Shown here: piece by piece, positions 56,530 through 64,000 of the stretch | Layout: each line of letters starts with the position of its first letter | How positions within the stretch are numbered: position 1 is the first letter of the stretch | Assembly (NCBI RefSeq): GCF_000237085.1 | Contig: NC_016627.1 | Coordinates: 4,638,001 to 4,702,000 of the forward strand | Length of the DNA: 64,000 nt | Source: Acetivibrio clariflavus DSM 19732 | GTDB lineage: Bacteria > Bacillota > Clostridia > Acetivibrionales > Acetivibrionaceae | Reading direction: 5' to 3' | Notes under the pieces: model-generated | Told to the model about the DNA's origin: nothing | Databases searched by the model: none | What the model saw: the letters and a program-made list of their open reading frames with translations, nothing else | Translations under genes and position numbers: made by a program

Positions 56530-56688
56530 GCAAAATTATATCATTGGTAAAATATCTATATTTTATTAAAAATGTTTTATTTTTTTAAATCAAGGATGTT
56601 ATGCCAAAAGAGACATTCTATATTATACTTTATAAAATTTGTTATGACAAAACAAACTTACATTTCCTATAAAAAAATAACATAAAAA

Positions 56689-56768
56689 TAACCAATTGAA
56701 AACTATGTTTATAAAAGTTATATTCTAGAAGCATCTAGAAATATAAAACAATAGTTTACAATTGGTTA
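56689..56768. repeat. 80-bp nested palindrome after cphA
   Basis: The outer arms TAACCAATTG (56689-56698) and CAATTGGTTA (56759-56768) continue after one mismatch as AAACTAT / ATAGTTT. A separate inner hairpin TTCTAGA-agca-TCTAGAA sits at 56723-56740. On the minus strand the structure is followed by a T-rich tract, so it probably ends the cphA transcript, though it is much longer than a normal terminator. Confidence 0.55.
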
Positions 56769-56831
56769 TCTTAAATTTGTCCCAAAAGCCAAATATTAAA
56801 AATTAAACTATCAACATTATTAACATTAAAA

Positions 56832-59480
56832 TTATCCTACATTTTGAACCATTTCCTCTGCCTTAACGTTATTGTTTTGAATTTCTGCTCTCAGCTCATT
56901 TATGATATCTAAAGATGTTTTAAAGTCCTCATAGAACATGACAATAAAATCTCCGGGCTGTGCATCAAGTATAGCCTTCTCCAGTGCTTTTCCTTCCGAA
57001 TAAACAATTTCAACATTTTCCTTCGGTACTCCACATTTTATAATAGCATCATAGAATATTTGTGCCACTTCCCCTGCATCTCTGCCTCTTAGATCGGAAT
57101 CTTCCTTTATATATAACCGATCAAACGCACCGGCACAAATCCTGGCAGCTTTGCTAATGCTTGAGTCCTGCCTGTCTCCCGGCATGCCGACAACTCCCAC
57201 AAATCTTTTTGCCTCCAATTTTTTAATAAATTTTACTACTTCCTGGATTCCGGCAGGATTATGACCATAATCCAGCATTACCTTAAACTCACCCATATTG
57301 AATATGTTAAATCTGCCGGCATTTAAGTCTGTATCAGGCAAGAAAGTTTTTAAACCTCTTTCAATAATCTCCAAAGGCATATTTAATCCTAAAAGAGCAG
57401 ATACTGCTGCAAGGCAGTTTTCAATATTACAGTCGAGCATACCGCTGAACGTTATGGGTATGTCTTGGACTTTTATCAGATGCATTTTAATTCCTTTATT
57501 AATCATTATTATCTCGTCATTTTCGATAAACACTGCCATTTTTCCCTGTTCGATATGATTATTAAGTAAAGGGTTATGTTTGTCCTTTGAAAAAAGTATA
57601 ACCTCACTTCTTGCCCTTTTTAAAAAATAATCAGCAAATTTGTCATCTGCATTTATGACTGCATATCCATCGGATTTTACAGCTTCAATTACGAGAGACT
57701 TTACAAAGGCAAGGTCTTCTAAAGTATTAACTCCATCTATTCCCAAGTGATCTTCACTTATATTTGTAATTACTCCCACATCTGCCAAATCATACCCAAG
57801 CCCTTTTCTGATAATTCCGCCTCTGGCCGTCTCAAGAACAGCTGCATCAATTGTCTTGTTCGAAAGCAGCAACCTTGCACTTACCGACCCGGTATTATCA
57901 CCTTTCATCAAGCACTGACCGTCAATATAAATTCCGCTTGTAGTTGTCATACCCACTCTTTTCCCCTGAACCTTAAGGACATGAGCTATAAGCCTTGTTG
58001 TAGTTGTTTTTCCATTTGTCCCCGTAACAGAAACTATCGGAATTGAGTGTTCTTTACCCTCCGGAAACATCATATTTATAATGTCCTCTGCCACATTTCT
58101 TGACTCACCGGCACTTGGATAAATATGCATTCTAAGTCCCGGTGAAGCATTAACTTCAATAATTGCTCCCTTTTGTTCATATAAAGGTTTTGAAATATCT
58201 TCACAGCACACATCTATTCCTGCAATGTCAAGGCCTAAAGCTTTTGCTGCTTTTACTGCAAGTTCTGCATTGAGCGGGTGAACTTCCTCAGTGCAGTCCC
58301 TTGCCGTACCTCCTGTACTGATATTGCTGTTATATCTGAGAAAAATCACTTCATTGTCCTTTGGTATATAGTTCTCGTCACAGCCCTGGCTGTGCAGCAC
58401 CTTTTTAGCCAAGTCATCAAGTTTTATTTTGGTTAAGGGTTTCTCATGGTCAACACCTCTAAGCTCATTGGAATTTTCAATTTCAACCAGTTCCCAAATG
58501 GTGTGAATACCGTCACCGGTTACAAAAGGCGGACGCCTTTCTGATGCTGCAGATACTTTGTTACCCACAACCAATAATCTGTAATCATTTCCATTAATAT
58601 ATTCTTCCACCAAAACAGAATTGGAATATTTTTTTGCTTCTATAAAAGCTGCTTTTACTTCCTCTTCAGTATTAACATTAACAGTTACTCCCTTGCCCTG
58701 ATTTCCGTCAAGAGGTTTAACAACAACAGGAAAACCTATGTTTTTGGCTGTAAAAATTGCTCCTTCCACGCTATGGGTTATATCCCCATCCGGTACCGGA
58801 ATCATATAATCCCTTAAAATTTTTTTGGTTATATCTTTATTGCTTGCAATATCTACGGATATGCAACTTGGCAAATCGGTAAGCGAAGCTTGTATCAGTC
58901 TCGAATACTTGCCATACCCAAGCTGGATAAGACTTCCGTTACCTATCCTGGTAACAGGAATCCCTCTTTTCTTTGCCTCAACATAAATAGCTTTTGTGCT
59001 GGGACCCAAATCATATTCCAAAGCAATTTGTCTCAACCTTTCCAATTTGGAAGAAAAATCAACTTCTTCATTATTCAATATTTCATTAATAATTTCAAAT
59101 ATCGTTCTGGCACATTCTATACCGCATCTCTCATTAATATATTCATAAACTATATAGTATACCGACGGTTCTTTCTCAACCCTTGTCTTACCGTAATGGA
59201 CATCATATCCTAACATGTTTTGGATCTCTATAATCATATGTTCTGCTACATGTCCTATATAGGTTCCCTCATTAAGCCTTTCTAAAAATCCACCCTCATA
59301 GCCTAATGAACAATAATGCTTTTTAAGTCCCGGCAAGTATTCCAGTATTTTCTCGTTAAAACCTTCAATATCCTTAGTTGGATATCTATACAATTCACCT
59401 ATATCAGCCAACACTTTAATCACCGGTTTATGACTGTAAATGTTTCGTCCGCTAAAAATTTGTATATCTAAAATTTGCAC
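56832..59480 (-). CDS. cphA: Cyanophycin synthetase
   Basis: CphA polymerises Asp and Arg into multi-L-arginyl-poly-L-aspartate using ATP. The 882-residue protein has an N-terminal domain, an ATP-grasp domain (about 200-470; GFPVVVKPLDGNQGKGVTVN; IEVNASPGLRMHIYPSAGES) and a Mur-ligase-type domain (SVTGTNGKTTTTRLIAHV near 495; ITNISEDHLGIDGVNTLEDL). I start it at GTG 59480 after an aggagg site (7 bases); the longer frame has no site. It is last in an operon with iadA and cphB. The length and domain order match typical CphA of about 870-900. Confidence 0.95.
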   Translation of the reverse strand: MQILDIQIFSGRNIYSHKPVIKVLADIGELYRYPTKDIEGFNEKILEYLPGLKKHYCSLGYEGGFLERLNEGTYIGHVAEHMIIEIQNMLGYDVHYGKTRVEKEPSVYYIVYEYINERCGIECARTIFEIINEILNNEEVDFSSKLERLRQIALEYDLGPSTKAIYVEAKKRGIPVTRIGNGSLIQLGYGKYSRLIQASLTDLPSCISVDIASNKDITKKILRDYMIPVPDGDITHSVEGAIFTAKNIGFPVVVKPLDGNQGKGVTVNVNTEEEVKAAFIEAKKYSNSVLVEEYINGNDYRLLVVGNKVSAASERRPPFVTGDGIHTIWELVEIENSNELRGVDHEKPLTKIKLDDLAKKVLHSQGCDENYIPKDNEVIFLRYNSNISTGGTARDCTEEVHPLNAELAVKAAKALGLDIAGIDVCCEDISKPLYEQKGAIIEVNASPGLRMHIYPSAGESRNVAEDIINMMFPEGKEHSIPIVSVTGTNGKTTTTRLIAHVLKVQGKRVGMTTTSGIYIDGQCLMKGDNTGSVSARLLLSNKTIDAAVLETARGGIIRKGLGYDLADVGVITNISEDHLGIDGVNTLEDLAFVKSLVIEAVKSDGYAVINADDKFADYFLKRARSEVILFSKDKHNPLLNNHIEQGKMAVFIENDEIIMINKGIKMHLIKVQDIPITFSGMLDCNIENCLAAVSALLGLNMPLEIIERGLKTFLPDTDLNAGRFNIFNMGEFKVMLDYGHNPAGIQEVVKFIKKLEAKRFVGVVGMPGDRQDSSISKAARICAGAFDRLYIKEDSDLRGRDAGEVAQIFYDAIIKCGVPKENVEIVYSEGKALEKAILDAQPGDFIVMFYEDFKTSLDIINELRAEIQNNNVKAEEMVQNVG

Positions 59481-59574
59481 TTCTCTTCCTCCTACACACT
59501 TTGTGCACATCACAGTATCAGTTGCAGAATTAATCAAAATCACCCAAAATCAGAGATCAACAATTTCAATTAAT

Positions 59575-60381
59575 TCAAGTTATTCTAAAAACCTCACGAG
59601 AAACCATGTCGAATCCATAGCCATGAGGCAGTACATGAATTGTGACATTTGTGATAGCAAGCAGTTCATCGGGTTTTAATTCAGATACATTCGAACTTTT
59701 TATTGTTCTTCCGTCAACAACAGTAACTGCATTTGAGCCTATCACTTCAAAATGAGCATCAGGATAAACCTTTATTGCCGTATCCTCATCAATTCCAATA
59801 CCCAGCATATACGGATTTTCTGCTACTGCACACAGGATTCTCCCCATTCTTCCCCTCTGGTCAAAATGCTGGTCAATAATAGCTTCTTCGAGCAATCCCA
59901 AGCCCGGTGCCATTTTTAATGTGCACTTCCTTGCAGGTGTATTATCCTGACCTTCCACTATCATTGTATTGCTCATTACCGAAGCCCCTGCACTTGTGCC
60001 AGCTATCACTACTCCCTTTGAATACACTTCTTTTAAAGCCTCGTTTGCTTTGGTTCCTCCAATAATACTGGTTATTCTCAACTGGTCGCCTCCGGTAAAG
60101 AAAACACCATTGCAATTTCTTATTATATCTGCATTATTCTCATCATTTGCTTCATCCCGTGTATTAATATTAAGTACCTGTATATTATTAATCCCTAAAG
60201 ATTCAAAAACCATTCTGTAATTATTGCCTACTTCTCCGGGTTTTTCCGTTGCAGTAGTTAAGATTACCAAAGTACCTTGATGCCCAACAATGTCCACAAC
60301 GTGTTTTAAAATAGTCTTATCTCCCGTTTTGTCTTCTGCACCGCCAATAATAATAAGATTTCCTCTGACTTTCTCTTCCAT
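59575..60381 (-). CDS. cphB: Cyanophycinase
   Basis: CphB is a serine-type exopeptidase that cuts cyanophycin to beta-Asp-Arg dipeptides. The 268-residue protein has the nucleophile motif VIAGTSAGASVMSNTMIVEG, with GGDQLRITSIIGGTKANEAL before it and LGLLEEAIIDQHFDQRGRMG after it. There is no signal peptide, in line with an intracellular granule substrate. ATG 60381 follows ggagg; an upstream frame to 60408 would read through it. The 94-base gap to cphA lacks a terminator. Confidence 0.95.
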   Translation of the reverse strand: MEEKVRGNLIIIGGAEDKTGDKTILKHVVDIVGHQGTLVILTTATEKPGEVGNNYRMVFESLGINNIQVLNINTRDEANDENNADIIRNCNGVFFTGGDQLRITSIIGGTKANEALKEVYSKGVVIAGTSAGASVMSNTMIVEGQDNTPARKCTLKMAPGLGLLEEAIIDQHFDQRGRMGRILCAVAENPYMLGIGIDEDTAIKVYPDAHFEVIGSNAVTVVDGRTIKSSNVSELKPDELLAITNVTIHVLPHGYGFDMVSREVFRIT

Positions 60382-60495
60382 ATTTGTCCTCCAAAAAATA
60401 TCATTCAAATTTCTTATTTATCTCTTCCATATTAAGTACCTTTAAAGAGCTGTAACAAAAAAGCAAGGACCATCTATCCTCGCCTCTTAATAAAA

Positions 60496-60756
60496 CTATA
60501 TTCCCAGATAGTGTCTCGCATTATTCATTATTGCTCCGCTAAAAATCAGTCCAATACCCATTAGAATTATACTTGCAACAATTACAAACAGCCCTGTTCT
60601 GCTTCCGTTCTTTGTTGAAAGTATACCCATTATCACACCAATGAATCCAAAAATAAAGGGATAAACAAAAAGTGACATTATAGCAGAAATTATTCCTATT
60701 GCAACTAAAATTCCCGTTCCTCTCGAAATCTTCTCCCGAGTATCAGCTCTATTCAT
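60496..60756 (-). CDS. Small two-to-three-helix membrane protein in the cyanophycin operon
   Basis: An 86-residue protein starting at ATG 60756 after gggtg. It has hydrophobic helices (GILVAIGIISAIMSLFVYPF; FGFIGVIMGILSTK; LFVIVASIILMGIGLIFSGA). The pattern resembles DUF4190-type small membrane proteins, which are not specifically linked to cyanophycin. It lies between iadA and cphB on the same strand, so it is probably co-transcribed; a role in the pathway is unproven. Confidence 0.75.
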   Translation of the reverse strand: MNRADTREKISRGTGILVAIGIISAIMSLFVYPFIFGFIGVIMGILSTKNGSRTGLFVIVASIILMGIGLIFSGAIMNNARHYLGI

Positions 60757-60817
60757 ATAATCACCCTTTATAAAGTATTTACACATTTCTAAACTCATAT
60801 TCATCAGGTTACTGCTC

Positions 60818-61972
60818 TTATTGACAATTTTCGTAAAAACCTCTTTTTAAGATATTACCGTTATCTATAAGTTTCTGTCCTCCCACAATAACACTGTTTA
60901 TGCTGAAGTCATGTTTGTTTATTATCAGAATATCTCCATCACTGCCTTCAGCCAACACTCCTTTTTGCGGATACAGCCTGATTCTTTTTGCTGCATTCTC
61001 GGTAACTGTTTTAAGTACTGTAGTCAAATCAATTTTTCTTTCCAAAACGCAAATTCTTATATCTTCAAACAGCTGAGACACCTTGCCAACAGCCGCACCG
61101 CCTTCCTTTGAAGGAATACTTCCATTGCCGTCAGATGACACAGTAACTCTTTCTATTGGTATTTTCTCTTTTAGAACCAATTCCAAGGCATCGGGTACCG
61201 AATAACCGTTTTCACTGTTTTCTCCAGCAGTAAAATCTATGTTGCCACCCTTCTTTGCAAATTCCAAAGCCTGATAAAACAGATTCTTATTTCTGTTAAG
61301 GTGGGTCGGTACAAACATATCCACGGGATAATCCGAATTCTCCACAAGCTCAATAATGGGTTTTAATCCATTTTTTCCGTCTCCCACATGTATGTGCACA
61401 ATACCGGCTTTATTAGCTAAAAGTCCGCCTGCTTTTGCTTCAAATGCAATTTCTTTTAGCATGTCTATCGTAGGATGGGATGACCTGTAATCGGATATTG
61501 CAATTTCACCCACTCCTATGATTTTGTCAATAAGAGTTATATCTTTTATTATCTTACCGGTTATAGTAGCTGTAGGAACTTCATAACTTCCGGTATAAAT
61601 ATAGGTGTTTAGGCCTTCTTGCTCTAATGCTTTGGCTTTTGCCAGAAGCCCTTCTATGTTTTTTGTAATACTGTCAAACCCTAATAAACCTACAACTGTT
61701 GTTACTCCTGCAATCAATATATCACTTAATCCAATTTCCGGTACTCTGCTTATAAAACCTTCTTCTCCACCGCCTCCTGTAATATGTAAATGCTGATCTA
61801 TAAAACCCGGACAAATTATCTTGTCAGCACAGTCAATAACTTCTACATCTATCAAATTATCTGACGGGATGTTTTCTCCAATTTTGTATATTTTATTGGA
61901 AATAACCAGTATATCTTTATTCCCTAAAAATTCGGGCGCATAACATTCACCATTTTTTAAAAGCTTGAGCAT
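60818..61972 (-). CDS. iadA: Isoaspartyl (beta-aspartyl) dipeptidase
   Basis: IadA splits beta-Asp dipeptides, including the beta-Asp-Arg released from cyanophycin. The 384-residue amidohydrolase has the metal motif CPGFIDQHLHITGGGGEEGF, the substrate-binding IYTGSYEVPTATITGKI, metal-binding His in IVHIHVGDGKNG and VPTHLNRN, and a catalytic Asp in VSSDGNGSIPSKEGG. ATG 61972 follows gaggagga. As first gene of the operon it sits upstream of cphB and cphA, which supports a full turnover pathway. Confidence 0.95.
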   Translation of the reverse strand: MLKLLKNGECYAPEFLGNKDILVISNKIYKIGENIPSDNLIDVEVIDCADKIICPGFIDQHLHITGGGGEEGFISRVPEIGLSDILIAGVTTVVGLLGFDSITKNIEGLLAKAKALEQEGLNTYIYTGSYEVPTATITGKIIKDITLIDKIIGVGEIAISDYRSSHPTIDMLKEIAFEAKAGGLLANKAGIVHIHVGDGKNGLKPIIELVENSDYPVDMFVPTHLNRNKNLFYQALEFAKKGGNIDFTAGENSENGYSVPDALELVLKEKIPIERVTVSSDGNGSIPSKEGGAAVGKVSQLFEDIRICVLERKIDLTTVLKTVTENAAKRIRLYPQKGVLAEGSDGDILIINKHDFSINSVIVGGQKLIDNGNILKRGFYENCQ

Positions 61973-62521
61973 TTAATCCTCCTCTTTAATTTCAATACTT
62001 TGGTATTGAGTGCTAATAAACACCTCATAAACTGTTGCTGACAACAAAATTAATGAATAATTCCATATCACGAAGTATTATTTATCAACATAAAGAATAA
62101 AAAAGTTTTACAACTGCCTTTCAGAAAAACATTAACTAAGTTTATTAAACCGACTTCAGCCACTTGAAATTAATTTAATGTTTCAAAAATAAAAACATAT
62201 TATTACCAAAATATAAATTCAAAAAAACCAAATTTTTTGAAATAGAAATTGCAAAGCATTTTTCTACAAAATATCTATATTTTTATAAATTTAATATTCA
62301 CAAATTCCAGGCCGTGTATATATGGTATTATTTTACAATATAGAATATTTTGTTAAAATTTTTCTATGTCTTTTTGTTTTATGCGGTGATAAATTTATAA
62401 ATATTTTGCTCAAAAATAAAAAATTTTTGTGTTTTTCGACAAAATATGCACATACGTTTATATTTTTCTTCAATTATATTGAAACCCTTCTATTTATTAA
62501 GGTTGCTAAGTCATAATATAT
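61973..62521. other. AT-rich divergent intergenic region, no gene seen
   Basis: This gap separates iadA (minus) from the LexA-like gene (plus). A 64-residue open frame at 62322-62516 is Phe/Lys-rich, lacks a ribosome binding site and is probably spurious. Promoters for iadA must lie here but none stands out. Confidence 0.5.
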
Positions 62522-62550
62522 TTGCTAAACTTTAAATAATACTTTATGTA
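62522..62550 (+). promoter_or_regulatory. Candidate promoter of the LexA-like gene
   Basis: TTGCTA (62522-62527) and TATGTA (62545-62550) are 17 bases apart. The -10 lies inside the left arm of the palindrome at 62543-62568, suggesting self-repression. Confidence 0.45.
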
Positions 62551-62568
62551 AATTTAATTTTACATAAA
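62543..62568. promoter_or_regulatory. 10-bp perfect palindrome before the LexA-like gene
   Basis: TTTATGTAAA and TTTACATAAA flank a 6-base centre, 21 bases before the start codon. It does not match the usual Firmicute SOS box (CGAAC-N4-GTTCG-like). The likely ligand is the LexA-like protein itself. Confidence 0.6.
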
Positions 62569-62589
62569 AATACATTATAAGGATAAAGG

Positions 62590-63249
62590 ATGGTCAACGT
62601 GACTGTAGATTTTAATCTTCTAACAGCAAAACAAAAGAAAGTCTATTCTGTAATTGAAACATTTATCAAAACAAGAGGTATTCCTCCTACTGTAAGGGAA
62701 ATAGGCGAAATGGTTGGAGAAAAGACTCCAGGTGCAGTTCAGGGAATTCTAAACCGTTTGGAGCAAAAAGGCGTAATCAAGAGAGAAGTCGGTATGGCAA
62801 GGTCCATACAGCTTGTTACCGATACCTCTCAATACATGAACCCTGTCTACCTGCCAAAATTAAAAAAGGTAAGCAATCGTAACATATCCGATCTATTCAA
62901 TATTTACAACATAATACAGTATTATCCATTCCCTTCAGCATTATTCGAAGCAGACAGCTCACCGGAAAACTGTTTCCTAATAAGCTGCCCCGATAACAGC
63001 CTCCTTTACAGTGGAATAAAGTATGAGGATCACCTAATTATTGACAGGGATATTGAAAACAAATTAAATGATGGGGATATTGTTTTGATACTATATGATA
63101 ATCATGCGCTTCTGAGATACTATAGCAAGCATGAAAACCCCAATAATATTGTGCTAAAAGCAGATAGTGATTTAATCGGCAGAGAAGTTTTCAGTAAAGA
63201 TGAAGTAATAATTGTTGGAAAGTTAATAGGGAAATATACAAAATATTAA
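62590..63249 (+). CDS. LexA-like repressor with degenerate S24 peptidase domain
   Basis: The N-terminal 65 residues match the LexA winged helix (LLTAKQKKVYSVIETFIKTR; PPTVREIGEMVGEKTPGAVQ; LEQKGVIKREVGMARSIQLV). The C-terminal part (about 110-219) is S24-like (LNDGDIVLILYDNHALLRYY). The usual cleavage Ala-Gly is not visible, the GDSM nucleophile motif reads PDNSLL, and the catalytic Lys position seems to be Arg (LLRYY). It may therefore not self-cleave. The length of 219 is near normal for LexA. The start could be ATG 62590 or GTG 62599. Confidence 0.85.
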   Translation: MVNVTVDFNLLTAKQKKVYSVIETFIKTRGIPPTVREIGEMVGEKTPGAVQGILNRLEQKGVIKREVGMARSIQLVTDTSQYMNPVYLPKLKKVSNRNISDLFNIYNIIQYYPFPSALFEADSSPENCFLISCPDNSLLYSGIKYEDHLIIDRDIENKLNDGDIVLILYDNHALLRYYSKHENPNNIVLKADSDLIGREVFSKDEVIIVGKLIGKYTKY

Positions 63250-63277
63250 TAGGGGCATCAACCCCTATTAATATTTT
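63246..63277 (+). terminator. Terminator of the LexA-like gene
   Basis: TTAATAGGGG (63246-63255) and CCCCTATTAA (63262-63271) form a 10-bp stem with a 6-base loop and then TATTTT. The stem begins within the stop codon. Confidence 0.85.
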
Positions 63278-63296
63278 ATATTTGATTAAAAAACAA

Positions 63297-63327
63297 ATAG
63301 CCCATGTTTATTGAATCCATAGGCTAT
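63297..63327 (-). terminator. Terminator after leuB
   Basis: ATAGCC-c-ATG pairs with CAT-a-GGCTAT around an 11-base loop. On the minus strand TTTGTTTTTTAATC follows. It begins 66 bases after the leuB stop codon. Confidence 0.75.
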
Positions 63328-63392
63328 CTGTGTTTATGTTTTTTAATGATTCTAATGCTTTAAAATAACATATAAAACTTTATATAGTTATC

Positions 63393-64000
63393 CTATATTT
63401 TCTCAATCTCTTCCTTTATAAGTTTTCCCATTTCTTTAGTACCAACAACTTTTGAATCCTGTGAAGCTATATCAGCTGTCCTGAATCCTGAATTGAGGAC
63501 ATTTTCAACAGCTCTTTCAATTGCATTGCTTTCCTCTTCAAGACCAAAAGAGTACTTCAGCATCATACCTACAGAAAGTATAGTAGCTATAGGATTTGCC
63601 TTATCCTGACCGGCTATATCCGGTGCAGAACCATGTATCGGTTCATACAGTCCTAAAGACCCTTGACCAAGGCTGGCAGATGGGAGCATTCCTATGGAAC
63701 CGGTTATCATTGAAGCTTCGTCAGACAATATATCTCCAAACATGTTTGAAGTTACTATAACATCAAATTGCATCGGATTTCTTACAAGCTGCATTGCAGC
63801 ATTGTCAACATACATATGGTTCAGCTCAACTTCAGGATAATCTTTAGCAACTTTTACAACTACTTCACGCCATAATCTTGAACTTTCAAGAACATTTGCC
63901 TTGTCTACCGAAGTAAGCCGTTTTTTTCGTTTCATAGCAGCTTCAAATGCTAATCTTGCAATTCTTTCAACCTCGAAGGTAGTGTATTTTTCCGTATCAT
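63393..64000 (-). CDS. leuB: 3-isopropylmalate dehydrogenase, N-terminus beyond window
   Basis: LeuB oxidises 3-isopropylmalate in leucine synthesis. The frame stays open to the right edge; the first codons visible read [20 protein letters not shown], so the N-terminal part lies outside. The catalytic Lys region is [18 protein letters not shown], with the NAD and metal motifs [34 protein letters not shown] and [20 protein letters not shown]. About 202 residues, roughly the C-terminal 57 percent, are present. The rest of a leucine operon probably lies to the right. Confidence 0.96.
   Translation of the reverse strand, partial: DTEKYTTFEVERIARLAFEAAMKRKKRLTSVDKANVLESSRLWREVVVKVAKDYPEVELNHMYVDNAAMQLVRNPMQFDVIVTSNMFGDILSDEASMITGSIGMLPSASLGQGSLGLYEPIHGSAPDIAGQDKANPIATILSVGMMLKYSFGLEEESNAIERAVENVLNSGFRTADIASQDSKVVGTKEMGKLIKEEIEKI

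Noticed and set aside
62322-62516. 64-residue open frame upstream of the LexA-like gene
   Set aside because: Phe/Lys/Leu-rich translation of AT-rich DNA, no ribosome binding site.
62543-62568. Standard SOS box before the LexA-like gene
   Set aside because: The palindrome does not match the Firmicute LexA consensus with CGAAC/GTTCG half-sites.

Overview
The window is chromosomal DNA of a low-GC, spore-forming, anaerobic cellulolytic clostridium of the Acetivibrio / Hungateiclostridium group. It carries three secreted enzymes with type I dockerins (GH48, GH53 and a CE1-type esterase), a SigI/RsgI pair whose RsgI ends in a CBM3, spore maturation genes spmA/spmB, and a long block colinear with the Bacillus subtilis yaaO-tmk-yaaR-holB-yaaT-yabB-yabC-abrB-metS-yabD-yabE-ksgA region. 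The dockerin recognition positions read Ser-Ile rather than the Ser-Thr usual in A. thermocellus. This leans towards a relative such as A. clariflavus or A. cellulolyticus, but the species is an inference. Most genes are on the minus strand.

Layout. 1-2856: U32 peptidase (cut by the left edge), a phosphoglycerate-mutase-like metalloenzyme and zapA. 3109-4644: a complete insertion sequence with 13-bp terminal inverted repeats and a 7-bp target duplication, its transposase split by a frameshift in a run of A. It landed next to the terminator of the GH48 cellulase gene. 4715-9872: GH48 cellulase and, upstream, rsgI and sigI, with SigI-like promoter motifs before both sigI and the cellulase. 10279-16108: PspC protein, unknown proteins, cellulosomal GH53 galactanase, Bax-inhibitor-like protein, hemerythrin. 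16305-31010: the conserved block rsmA, yabE-like, tatD, metG, spmBA, abrB, rsmI, trmN-like, a ferredoxin, ricT, holB, yaaR, tmk and a lysine/arginine/ornithine decarboxylase. 31134-43465: queG, dockerin esterase, beta-propeller protein, coaX, an Asn/Ser-rich protein, amidohydrolase, birA, folK-folB-folP, phosphodiesterase. 43853-49318: two plus-strand envelope-type genes, an iron alcohol dehydrogenase divergent from a padR regulator with a 50-bp operator-like palindrome, a truncated gene remnant, a C39-like protein and a chemotaxis receptor. 49832-56447: CBS-domain pyrophosphatase, folE and a three-gene sugar ABC transporter. 56832-61972: a cyanophycin operon (iadA, small membrane protein, cphB, cphA). 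62590-64000: a LexA-like repressor whose self-cleavage residues look degenerate, with its own palindrome, and the C-terminal part of leuB cut by the right edge.

How it fits together. RsgI probably senses extracellular cellulose through its CBM3 and releases SigI, which would transcribe sigI-rsgI and the neighbouring GH48 gene; a 12-base word at the cellulase promoter recurs upstream of the dockerin esterase. The sugar transporter would import released sugars. The cyanophycin genes would store nitrogen and carbon as Asp/Arg polymer and break it down to free amino acids. No tRNA, rRNA or CRISPR array was recognised. All family calls are from reading the sequence; nothing was searched.
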